A stretch of 5,129 nucleotides of DNA from Synechococcus sp. HW_metabat.54 (GCA_018623675.1 JAAZVJ010000089.1:1-5129), one strand, 5' to 3'. Positions 1-5,129 are shown, numbered from the stretch's first letter. Numbers and translations are program-made. The notes: a model not told the origin generated them from the letters alone.

Positions 1-364
1 CGATCAACAAGGTGTTCTCCCCCAGGGCTTCCATGTCGATGCAGGCCCGCAGGCTGCGGCCGATCAGGCGTTGAATCTCCTGCGTCCGTCCGGACAGTTT
101 GAGCAGTTCGCGTTTCTGGCGTTCCGGTGTTGAGCCTGGAAGCAGGCGGTACTCAGCGCTGAGCCACCCTTTCCCTTCGCCCTGGCGCCACCGTGGAACG
201 CCTTCCTGGTGGGAAACGCTGCACAGCACGGCTGTGCGCCCTGTGCGGACAATCAAGGAGCTGATGGCAAAACCCATCAAGTCCCACTGGATGGAAAACG
301 GTCTTGGCTCCGCTGCGGTGCGTCCATCGTTGCGGGTGGCACCAGGGCTGGCGTTGTTGGTCAT
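1..364 (-). CDS. rph: Ribonuclease PH, N-terminal part (cut by window edge)
   Basis: This is the first 121 codons of RNase PH, the phosphate-dependent 3'-5' exoribonuclease that trims tRNA precursors and other RNA 3' ends in the cytoplasm. The frame is open from ATG at 364-362 to the left edge. Visible family marks are RNDGR (residues 11-15, the N-terminal R-x-DGR signature), [11 protein letters not shown] (40-50), [13 protein letters not shown] (64-76) and [16 protein letters not shown] (91-106), the strongly conserved helix that carries a phosphate-site arginine. The C-terminal half, with the catalytic aspartates, lies outside the window; the family is usually about 240 residues. The start gives a normal N-terminal extension before RNDGR, and no clear Shine-Dalgarno precedes it, which is common in this group. 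Oddity: the family's usual LPR-AT/ST segment reads LPGST here (75-79). The gene is transcribed divergently from the CobA-like gene. Confidence 0.95.
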   Translation of the reverse strand, partial: MTNNASPGATRNDGRTAAEPRPFSIQWDLMGFAISSLIVRTGRTAVLCSVSHQEGVPRWRQGEGKGWLSAEYRLLPGSTPERQKRELLKLSGRTQEIQRLIGRSLRACIDMEALGENTLLI

Positions 365-383
365 GGTCAAGGTCTGTGCAGTC

Positions 384-409
384 GTGCCTGTTATGAGCCT
401 GGCAGGCAC
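384..409 (-). promoter_or_regulatory. Inverted repeat / hairpin in the rph leader
   Basis: GTGCCTG (384-390) and CAGGCAC (403-409) are perfect 7-bp inverted copies around a 12-base loop. They lie 20 to 45 bases before the rph ATG. A smaller hairpin, GCCT-GGC-AGGC (397-407), shares the right arm, so the two folds exclude each other. This could be an operator or a leader RNA fold; the role is inferred only from position. Confidence 0.35.
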
Positions 410-495
410 CCAAATGGGGCGTTGATTGGGATCGGCTGCGACCAAGCGTGGAATGGCTCGTGCAGTGTCGTTCGCTACCGATAGGGCGCCAGGCG

Positions 496-515
496 TGACA
501 CCAGGGATAGTGTCA
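496..515. promoter_or_regulatory. Perfect 6-8-6 palindrome, possible operator
   Basis: TGACAC (496-501) and GTGTCA (510-515) are perfect inverted copies separated by 8 bases, a spacing that fits binding by a dimeric helix-turn-helix regulator. The site sits about 75 bases before the CobA-like start and about 130 before the rph start. It does not match the NtcA core (GTA-N8-TAC) or the cyanobacterial LexA box as I know them. Chance occurrence is possible. Confidence 0.25.
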
Positions 516-587
516 AAGTGCTTGTGAACCTGGACGGCGGCGCTAGGTTTGAATCCAGCGGGCCAGCCCCGGACGCGCGAGAACTTG

Positions 588-1196
588 ATGACAGCGAGCC
601 TCAGCACAAGCCATCGCCCCGGTGAGTCCCGCACGGCGGACCACCGGACTCTGGAACGGGCCGGCTTGCATCCGTTGCCGGCTATCGCGCCGCGCCCACC
701 CCTACATCTGGTGTCTCCGGAAGGACAGCTCCAGGTGCATACGGCTCCCTATCGCGGCAGCTTCGCGTCGGTGCTTAGTCAGGCCCTCAGAGCTGCTGGC
801 CTTGGCAGCAGGGTGATGGTGGTTCAGTTTTTGAAGGGTGGCGTGGCCCAGGGCCCCGATCATCGACTGACGCTTTGCGGGCGGCTTCAGTGGTTGCGTC
901 CGGATGTGGCCTGTTGCCTTTCCGAGCCAGCTCGTGAGCAAGAGCCGGCCGTGCAAGAAGCGGTTCAAGCACTTTGGGTTGAGTGTCGTTCCTTGCTGCT
1001 CACCGGTGATCTTGATCAGTTGGTGATGGATGAATTGGGCCTTGCTGTTGCCCTTGGTTATCTGGATGAAGAAGAGGTGCGCCACACCCTTGAGCAACGC
1101 CCGGGATCCATGGATGTCATCGTCACTGGACCGTCCATCCCAGACTCCCTGATGGACATGGCCGATCAAGTCACCGAACTGCGCCGGGGTTTCTGA
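588..1196 (+). CDS. CobA/CobO-like (corrinoid adenosyltransferase family) protein lacking a P-loop
   Basis: The 202-residue product aligns by eye with CobA/CobO/BtuR, which transfer adenosyl from ATP to cob(I)alamin precursors. Matching stretches are [22 protein letters not shown] (split here as 63-72 and 73-84), the Walker-B-like [20 protein letters not shown] (145-164), [11 protein letters not shown] (171-181) and MADQVTELR (191-199). The family P-loop, GNGKGKTT, is replaced by APYRGSFA (53-60): the Walker lysine and threonine are gone. The protein also stops at LRRGF, without the C-terminal tail that usually follows the E-L/M-R motif. It is therefore probably a diverged paralogue with another role, and genome annotations may still call it an adenosyltransferase. 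I chose ATG 588 over TTG 549, which adds only 13 poorly convincing residues; GAGA lies 5 bases upstream. Its stop overlaps the dcd start by one base, implying translational coupling. Confidence 0.8.
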   Translation: MTASLSTSHRPGESRTADHRTLERAGLHPLPAIAPRPPLHLVSPEGQLQVHTAPYRGSFASVLSQALRAAGLGSRVMVVQFLKGGVAQGPDHRLTLCGRLQWLRPDVACCLSEPAREQEPAVQEAVQALWVECRSLLLTGDLDQLVMDELGLAVALGYLDEEEVRHTLEQRPGSMDVIVTGPSIPDSLMDMADQVTELRRGF

Positions 1197-1789
1197 TGCT
1201 CAAGAACGACCGCTGGATTACTGAACAAGCTGCCCAGGGCATGCTTGAGCCATTCCAATCAGGGCTGGTGCGCCATCTCGATCCGGAGCAGCGTCAGCAT
1301 CCTGTGCTCAGCTTTGGATGCTCGTCCTATGGCTACGACCTGCGGCTCTCACCCCAGGAGTTCCTGATTTTTAAACACGTGCCGGGCACGGTGATGAATC
1401 CAAAGCGATTTAACCCCGCGAACCTGGAGCCGACCGAGCTTCATCACGATGAAGATGGCGATTACTTCATCCTTCCAGCCCATTCCTATGGGCTTGGTGT
1501 GGCGCTCGAAAAAATGAAAGTACCGCCCAACATCACTGTGATTTGCTTGGGCAAGAGCACCTATGCCCGTTTGGGCATCATCGTGAATACCACTCCAGCA
1601 GAAGCGAGTTGGGAGGGGCATCTCACCCTCGAGTTCAGCAACAGCTCAGGTGCTGACTGCAGGATTTATGCCAACGAAGGCATCTGCCAGCTGTTGTTCT
1701 TTGAAGGCGATCCTTGCGACACCACCTACAGCGATCGCCAGGGTAAGTATCAACACCAGCCCGAGCGCGTCACCTTGGCCCGGGTCTAA
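1196..1789 (+). CDS. dcd: dCTP deaminase
   Basis: The 197-residue product is a trimeric dUTPase-fold enzyme that deaminates dCTP to dUTP and ammonia, feeding dUMP synthesis for dTMP. Length is close to the E. coli enzyme (193). Motifs: SYGYDLRLS (44-52), LGKSTYARLGIIVN (118-131, triphosphate and active-site loop, with R125), WEGHLTLEFSN (139-149, with E146 in the position of the catalytic general base), and YANEGICQLLFFEGD (158-172) followed by the closing YSDRQGKYQ (178-186). The GKSTYAR form and the WEGHLTLE segment resemble the alphaproteobacterial type more than E. coli, where an RSS segment is present. The ATG overlaps the stop of the preceding gene (TGATG), so expression is probably coupled. 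The sequence does not show whether it also has dUTPase activity. A hairpin lies immediately downstream. Confidence 0.95.
   Translation: MLKNDRWITEQAAQGMLEPFQSGLVRHLDPEQRQHPVLSFGCSSYGYDLRLSPQEFLIFKHVPGTVMNPKRFNPANLEPTELHHDEDGDYFILPAHSYGLGVALEKMKVPPNITVICLGKSTYARLGIIVNTTPAEASWEGHLTLEFSNSSGADCRIYANEGICQLLFFEGDPCDTTYSDRQGKYQHQPERVTLARV
1724..1740 (+). repeat. 17-bp segment with HIP1, left copy
   Basis: ACCTACAGCGATCGCCA, containing HIP1 GCGATCGC at 1731-1738, lies in dcd and starts the codons for TYSDRQGK. An identical copy in opposite orientation lies in thyX at 2145-2161. Confidence 0.9.
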
Positions 1790-1792
1790 ACG

Positions 1793-1815
1793 AGGGGTTC
1801 TAAAGCAGAACCCTT
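1793..1815. terminator. Hairpin between convergent dcd and thyX, probable shared terminator
   Basis: GGGTTCT (1795-1801) pairs with AGAACCC (1807-1813) around the loop AAAGC; G-U and A-T pairs (1794/1814, 1793/1815) can extend it to 9 bp. It fills nearly all of the 24-base gap between the two convergent genes. There is no good T-run on either side, so classical intrinsic termination is not proven; it may act as a 3'-end stabiliser. The extension uses two bases of the thyX TAA stop. Confidence 0.65.
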
Positions 1816-2539
1816 AAGGGGCCAACCTCGCTTTGTGTAGGCGGGTTTTTTCGTACCAGGCTGCAAATTCCGGGGCCCAGCTCTGGAGGTGCGGCCACAT
1901 CAAATCGCAGAGTTCGCGGATTTCCTGCTGGGCATCGAGCTTGGCCCGTAGATCCATGAAGTGCAGGAACGCCCGCAGGCTGAAGCTCACCACGAAATGC
2001 TGGCGATAGTCGAAGGGGAGAATTCCGCGGGCATGCTCCTCGGCAAAACCTGCCTGGAGCAGATCCCGGTAGCGGTTCGCACCCTGTTGACAGAGAGCCA
2101 GATCCTGGCCGCGAAGCTCCTCGGTGTAAGCGTATTTTTTGCCTTGGCGATCGCTGTAGGTCCCCACAGGGCGCAGGTAAAACACCTCCTCCAGGGGGAG
2201 TTCGCCGTTGGCGGCGCGGCAGATGCGATCGCCGGTGTATCGCATCGACTGCACGTCGAAGCTCACGCCAACCCGGTGGGTACGGGCCTGCTGCATCACC
2301 GAATGGGGAAACCAGCCCACGTTGAGCACGATCTGAGCGTGCTCTAGCGGACCGTAGTGACCACGCTCACCTGCGAGCAGGCGCTTGACACAGATTTCAC
2401 CAGCTCGCGTTTCGTCGGGCCATTGGTCGCGATCTCCGGCGACGAATCCCTCGCTGTAGTCCTGATGCATGCCTGCATAGACGCATTGCTGCGGGTTGGG
2501 CGTGGCTGCAATCAGGTCGACCCGGAAGCGGGGATCCAT
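1814..2539 (-). CDS. thyX: Flavin-dependent thymidylate synthase ThyX
   Basis: The 241-residue protein makes dTMP from dUMP with methylene-tetrahydrofolate, FAD and NADPH. It replaces ThyA, which is unrelated. Marks in order: HYGPLEHAQ (61-69, the family's GH-x3-EH type segment), SVMQQARTHRVGVSFDVQSMRY (split as 80-89 and 90-101), the ThyX signature region with RTHR at 86-89, S93, S98 and R100, then ARGILPFDYRQHF (169-182) and SLRAFLHFMDLR (187-198), which match the conserved Leu-Arg / HF-x-LR helix. The canonical RHR-x7-S motif is altered: one extra residue lies between HR and the last serine, and the usual N-E pair is D-V. The start is ATG 2539-2537 with AAGG 4 bases upstream. It follows the thioredoxin gene on the same strand after 52 bases, so co-transcription is likely. 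The stop codon touches the shared hairpin. Confidence 0.93.
   Translation of the reverse strand: MDPRFRVDLIAATPNPQQCVYAGMHQDYSEGFVAGDRDQWPDETRAGEICVKRLLAGERGHYGPLEHAQIVLNVGWFPHSVMQQARTHRVGVSFDVQSMRYTGDRICRAANGELPLEEVFYLRPVGTYSDRQGKKYAYTEELRGQDLALCQQGANRYRDLLQAGFAEEHARGILPFDYRQHFVVSFSLRAFLHFMDLRAKLDAQQEIRELCDLMWPHLQSWAPEFAAWYEKTRLHKARLAP
2145..2161 (-). repeat. 17-bp segment with HIP1, right inverted copy
   Basis: This is the reverse complement of 1724-1740, with HIP1 at 2147-2154. Read on the minus strand within thyX it starts the codons for TYSDRQGK (residues 127-134). Confidence 0.9.
2225..2232. repeat. HIP1 octamer GCGATCGC
   Basis: This is a perfect copy of the highly iterated palindrome of cyanobacteria, inside thyX, 78 bases from the previous copy. 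Confidence 0.85.
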
Positions 2540-2591
2540 AACGCCTTAAGGAGTGGAGTGAACACTTGTGGACTGATCATGCCCGGTTCCT

Positions 2592-3152
2592 TCAGCCGTG
2601 GCTGCGTGGACCGGCACTGCTTGTAGGGGCTGTAGCAATGCCATCAACGGAATCGAGGGCGCTGATGGTGCCGATGCCTGCGAACTTGGGCAGAGGTGTC
2701 CCGTTGATTAGCGCCGTGCTGAGGGCCGCGAGTTGCTCTGGTGTACGGACCCCCAACGACCGGCCTCGCAGTTGGCCATCGGCTGCGAACAAGTTCAGTT
2801 GCGGGATGCCGTTGACCTCGTAGCGGTCAATCAGGTCTTGCCATTGGGGATTGTCGATATTGACCAGCACCACATCCAGTTGGCCACTGGTGCGGCGTTC
2901 GGTTTCGAGCATGGCCGGAGCCATTTCTCGGCATGCTTCACACCAGTCGGCGTAGAACTCGAGCATCGTGGGCTTCTGATTGCTCAGGGCGATCTCAGGC
3001 GGAAGCGATCGCCGGGCCAGCTGATCCATCGGGGATTCCACTGACAGCCCGTTGCGCAGTAAAAACAGCACCACGGCTAGCACCAGCGCACTGATGAGCA
3101 GCACAGCTTTTTGCAGGGTGCTCAGGCTTGTTGAGGCGCTGTTCCCTGTCAT
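2592..3152 (-). CDS. txlA: Membrane-anchored thioredoxin, TxlA/HCF164-like
   Basis: The 186-residue protein has a short N-terminus, one hydrophobic helix (about residues 14-33) and a thioredoxin domain (about 50-150). The redox site is ADWCEACREM (68-77, cysteines C71 and C74), a WCxxC active site, and the cis-proline loop is NGIPQLNLF (114-122). LEFYADW and DVVLVNIDNPQW are typical of the HCF164/TxlA group. Members of this group face the thylakoid lumen or periplasm and supply reducing power for apocytochrome and cytochrome b6f assembly; that role is inferred from family. The tail after residue 150 is low in complexity and ends in PRSHG. I chose ATG 3152 over GTG 3176, which adds eight residues without a clear benefit. 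It lies 52 bases upstream of thyX on the same strand, probably one transcript, and is divergent from the membrane protein gene. Confidence 0.87.
   Translation of the reverse strand: MTGNSASTSLSTLQKAVLLISALVLAVVLFLLRNGLSVESPMDQLARRSLPPEIALSNQKPTMLEFYADWCEACREMAPAMLETERRTSGQLDVVLVNIDNPQWQDLIDRYEVNGIPQLNLFAADGQLRGRSLGVRTPEQLAALSTALINGTPLPKFAGIGTISALDSVDGIATAPTSSAGPRSHG
3005..3012. repeat. HIP1 octamer GCGATCGC
   Basis: This is a perfect HIP1 palindrome inside the thioredoxin gene, between the membrane helix and the thioredoxin domain. Confidence 0.85.
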
Positions 3153-3266
3153 GCCTGCATCAAAACGCCCAGACACTTTGGCAGGCCTAAGTGGTTGTCG
3201 TTGCTAGCGTTTTTTGAGGCACTGCTGCTGCTGCCGTCACCTCTGTCGCCACCTCTGCCGCAACAG
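3153..3266. promoter_or_regulatory. Divergent spacer before txlA and the membrane protein gene
   Basis: This 114-base stretch separates the preferred starts of two divergent genes and should hold both promoters. I see no convincing -35/-10 pair. It contains a run of four CTG units (3222-3233) and the tandem repeat listed separately. If TTG 3195 or GTG 3176 were the true starts, the spacer would shrink to 18 bases. Confidence 0.35.
3238..3261 (+). repeat. Tandem 12-bp repeat, 11/12 identical
   Basis: CACCTCTGTCGC (3238-3249) is followed directly by CACCTCTGCCGC (3250-3261). It ends five bases before the preferred ATG of the membrane protein. In the upstream-extended frame it would encode a Pro-Leu-Ser repeat. 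Confidence 0.8.
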
Positions 3267-3770
3267 ATGCCGCTGCTGAGATTTCTGCTGTTGCCCTTCC
3301 GTGCGCCGCTGGTTCTGCTCCTCTTTGGAGTGGCCACGGTGATGGGCAACCACTGGACGGTGTTTCATCAGCAGTTGACGCAGGCCAATCGGCTTGATGA
3401 GCCTGTGTTCTGGACTGTTGAGGTGATCCAGGCCCTCTTGGTGGTCTTGATCTGCACGATGCCGGACCTCATCCTCCGCCAGATCTCATTGCTGATGGCA
3501 TCGAGTCGTGTCTTCAGCTTGGTGGTCACTCTGCTGGTGGTGATCACAGGTGGCCTGTATCTGCTGCAGCTCAAGCTGTTGGCTGATGTGTTGATCTTGG
3601 CTTCGGCGGTGCTGTTGGCCAGGCTTGATCTCACCCGCATTCGTGTCACGCCACCACCCCTGGTGATGGCGTTTTGGCTGGCCTTGATCGTGCTGGCAGG
3701 GATCTGGTTGGGCCATGTCTTGCCCTCTCCACTGTGGAATCCAGCTGCTGTGAATCCTGCTCCGCTTTAG
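3267..3770 (+). CDS. Conserved multi-pass membrane protein of unknown function
   Basis: I do not recognise a named family. The 167-residue product has about five hydrophobic segments, near residues 5-27, 51-70, 81-101, 103-121 and 131-151. Between the first two lies a polar stretch, GNHWTVFHQQLTQANRLDEP (27-46), with histidines H29 and H34. A basic patch, RLDLTRIR (119-126), follows the fourth helix. There are no cysteines in a pair and no catalytic motif. The coding pattern and hydrophobic layout support a real protein, and the sequence resembles a hypothetical membrane protein I associate with marine Synechococcus. ATG 3267 is preferred; the same frame stays open to TTG 3195, adding a Leu/Pro-rich stretch that contains the tandem repeat. 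It is divergent from txlA and convergent with the transglycosylase, with a 28-base gap. Confidence 0.8.
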   Translation: MPLLRFLLLPFRAPLVLLLFGVATVMGNHWTVFHQQLTQANRLDEPVFWTVEVIQALLVVLICTMPDLILRQISLLMASSRVFSLVVTLLVVITGGLYLLQLKLLADVLILASAVLLARLDLTRIRVTPPPLVMAFWLALIVLAGIWLGHVLPSPLWNPAAVNPAPL

Positions 3771-3798
3771 ACGTACTTCGCTTGGGCTCTTGACGGTT

Positions 3799-5129
3799 TC
3801 ACTGGGTTTTTGACCGGCAGCCTGGTTCTTCTGCCATGAAGTAGGCCCAGAGATTGCCCAGCACTTTTTTGGTGTAGATCCGCGTCTCTGGGTAAGGGAT
3901 GCGCTCAGCCCAGAGTTCAGGGTCACGTTCCAGTTCATCAGTGCGCCAACGTCCGGCAGCGCTGGGGCCGGCGTTGTAACTCGCCACGGCGAGCCATGGA
4001 CTCTCATCCCACTGCATGAGGAGTTGTTGGAGGTAGCGCGCGCCTAGTTGAACGTTGGTTGTGGGATTGCGGAGTGCGCCGGGTTGCAGGGGGGCAGAAC
4101 TTATTGAGGCTGCTGTGGATGGCATCAATTGCATCAACCCCTCGGCGCCGACAGGTGAGCGCACTGCAGAGGAATAACGCGATTCCTGTTTGGCAATGGC
4201 ACGCAACAGTGCTTCGTGAATGGATTCTTCCTGGGTCGCCGCAGAAAAGGCCTCGCTCCAAGGCAAAGGGTGCTGGAGACGGTGGAGGTCTGCGCGTTGC
4301 TGGCACCCCTCATTCACTTGACGCAGGCTGGCGCGCCAGAGGGCATTGAGGCCATTCCAGGTATCTCCGTTCGCCAGCAGCAGTCGTCCTGCGGTGATGC
4401 GATCTGCTGGTGATGGTTCCGGGTTGGGAGTTTGGACATCGAGAGGTTGTTGCGAGCGACTGCGCCAGGTCTCCAAGGCTTCTCTGTGCATGCCCAGTCG
4501 CCACAGACTGTCCACCAAGGCATGGCCACTCTCGAGAGGGCTCCAGCGCTCACGTTTGGTCAACAGCACAGATTGCTGAAGAGGGGGGAGTGCACCGGCC
4601 CCAAGACGTGCTGAGGCGCGCCATGTGTAGTAACTCGGTGGATGTTGCTCCAGCAAGGTGCGCCATTCGGTGGCTGCGGCGTCTTGATTCCCTTGTTTGT
4701 GTTGGCTGAAGCCCAGCCAGAAGCGTTGGCGTGCGGCCAAGGGTTCTGGCAGTTGCTTTGGAGCTAGGGCCTGCAGCACGGTGGCTGCCTCCTGCCAGCG
4801 CTCAGACAGCAGGGCGGAGCGGGCCAAATCCCACTGCAGTTGCCAGCTCGCAGGATGGTGTGGCCACCTTTGAATCACCTCGACGGCTTTGCGCTGTCCC
4901 AAACGGACTTCGGCGGCAGCCACATCAGCGGATTGCTCTCTTAACGCCTTCGGTAGGCGCTGTAGGAGTGCCGCTTGAGGCTTCAGAGGTTCGGCCAGTA
5001 ATCGGGCTGCTTCCAGGGTTGTTGGGTTGACTGCAGGCTCAGTGGTGTTCGCGAGACGCACCAGCAGTGCCTCGCCCTGGCGCCGCTCTTGTTGGTTCCC
5101 CGATCTCAGAACCTTGGCGAGGGCTACCG
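3799..5129 (-). CDS. Soluble lytic murein transglycosylase (Slt family), N-terminus beyond the window
   Basis: The enzyme cleaves the MurNAc-GlcNAc bond of peptidoglycan in the periplasm, leaving 1,6-anhydro-MurNAc ends. The frame is open to the right edge: 22 more residues precede GTG 5061, so that GTG is not a reliable start and the true N-terminus is outside. Counting from 5061, residues 1-270 form an alpha-helical, TPR-like region as in the Slt70 ring domain. The GH23/SLT catalytic domain follows: AIAKQESRYSSAV (288-300) with catalytic Glu293 (codon 4185-4183), GAEGLMQLMPSTA (305-317), NPTTNVQLGARYL (332-344), AVASYNAGPSAAGRW (358-372) and ERIPYPETRIYTKKV (386-400). All key motifs are intact. 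The N-terminal signal peptide cannot be seen. It converges on the membrane protein gene with no clear terminator in the 28-base gap. Confidence 0.93.
   Translation of the reverse strand, partial: VALAKVLRSGNQQERRQGEALLVRLANTTEPAVNPTTLEAARLLAEPLKPQAALLQRLPKALREQSADVAAAEVRLGQRKAVEVIQRWPHHPASWQLQWDLARSALLSERWQEAATVLQALAPKQLPEPLAARQRFWLGFSQHKQGNQDAAATEWRTLLEQHPPSYYTWRASARLGAGALPPLQQSVLLTKRERWSPLESGHALVDSLWRLGMHREALETWRSRSQQPLDVQTPNPEPSPADRITAGRLLLANGDTWNGLNALWRASLRQVNEGCQQRADLHRLQHPLPWSEAFSAATQEESIHEALLRAIAKQESRYSSAVRSPVGAEGLMQLMPSTAASISSAPLQPGALRNPTTNVQLGARYLQQLLMQWDESPWLAVASYNAGPSAAGRWRTDELERDPELWAERIPYPETRIYTKKVLGNLWAYFMAEEPGCRSKTQ

Larger units (their letters stand above)
365..587. other. Divergent non-coding spacer between rph and the CobA-like gene
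   Basis: These 223 bases carry no open frame that I believe. They must contain the promoters of the two divergent genes. A weak plus-strand candidate is TTGTGA (522-527) with TAGGTT (544-549) at 16-base spacing, but the -10 match is poor. No cobalamin riboswitch core, tRNA or tmRNA fold could be recognised. The two inverted repeats listed separately are the only clear structure. Confidence 0.5.

Noticed and set aside
99..484. Several plus-strand and alternative minus-strand frames of 60 to 110 codons.
   Set aside because: They overlap the rph coding frame, which has clear RNase PH motifs; these are shadows in GC-rich DNA.
541..575. The bases GGTTTGAATCC resemble a tRNA T-loop, and the minus strand here (GGGGCTG followed by CTGGATTC) resembles a tmRNA 5' end.
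   Set aside because: No T-stem or acceptor stem pairs in either direction, no anticodon arm is found, and no tag-peptide reading frame lies downstream. The stretch also runs up to the CobA-like start.
365..587. Possible cobalamin riboswitch ahead of the CobA-like gene.
   Set aside because: The conserved B12-box bases and multi-stem core are not visible, and the spacer is short for a full riboswitch.
549..587. TTG start for the CobA-like gene, adding 13 residues.
   Set aside because: An ATG follows in frame with a purine-rich stretch before it, and the extra residues show no family similarity.
1961..2347. A 128-codon plus-strand frame opposite thyX.
   Set aside because: It lies wholly antisense to thyX, has no recognisable domain and is explained by codon bias.
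3486..4007. A 173-codon minus-strand frame opposite the end of the membrane protein gene.
   Set aside because: It is Gln/His/Ser-rich low-complexity translation that overlaps both the membrane protein and the transglycosylase in the wrong frame.
5059..5061. GTG as the start of the transglycosylase.
   Set aside because: The frame stays open for 22 further codons to the window edge, and the family normally has a signal peptide and a longer helical N-terminus, so the gene is simply cut by the window.

Overview
The window reads as chromosomal DNA from a picocyanobacterium of the Synechococcus/Cyanobium group. This rests on the GC-rich coding sequence, a TxlA/HCF164-type membrane thioredoxin, a ThyX whose motif region looks like the picocyanobacterial form, four copies of the cyanobacterial HIP1 octamer GCGATCGC, and tight housekeeping gene packing. 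The lineage is inferred from recognising protein families, not from a database search. I see no rRNA, tRNA, CRISPR array, insertion sequence or phage gene.

Layout from left to right. Positions 1-364 (minus) hold the N-terminal part of RNase PH (rph), cut by the window edge. Positions 365-587 are a non-coding divergent spacer with two perfect inverted repeats. Positions 588-1196 (plus) encode a CobA/CobO-like protein that lacks a recognisable P-loop. It is joined by a one-base TGATG overlap to dcd (1196-1789, plus), a dCTP deaminase. A compact hairpin between converging genes separates dcd from thyX (1814-2539, minus), the flavin-dependent thymidylate synthase. Upstream of thyX on the same strand is a membrane-anchored thioredoxin (2592-3152, minus). 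A short divergent spacer with a 12-bp tandem repeat leads to a five-helix conserved membrane protein of unknown function (3267-3770, plus). The right end (3799-5129, minus) is a soluble lytic transglycosylase whose N-terminus lies beyond the window.

Functionally, dcd and thyX are two steps of one route. Dcd deaminates dCTP to dUTP; after hydrolysis to dUMP, ThyX methylates it to dTMP using methylene-tetrahydrofolate and FAD. They face each other, so they are not one operon but could share a terminator. The other genes (RNA 3'-end processing, thylakoid thiol chemistry, peptidoglycan turnover) are ordinary core functions. No new defence or mobile system is visible. The points most worth a second look are the CobA-like protein without its nucleotide-binding loop and the identical 17-bp inverted segments that encode the same octapeptide in dcd and thyX.
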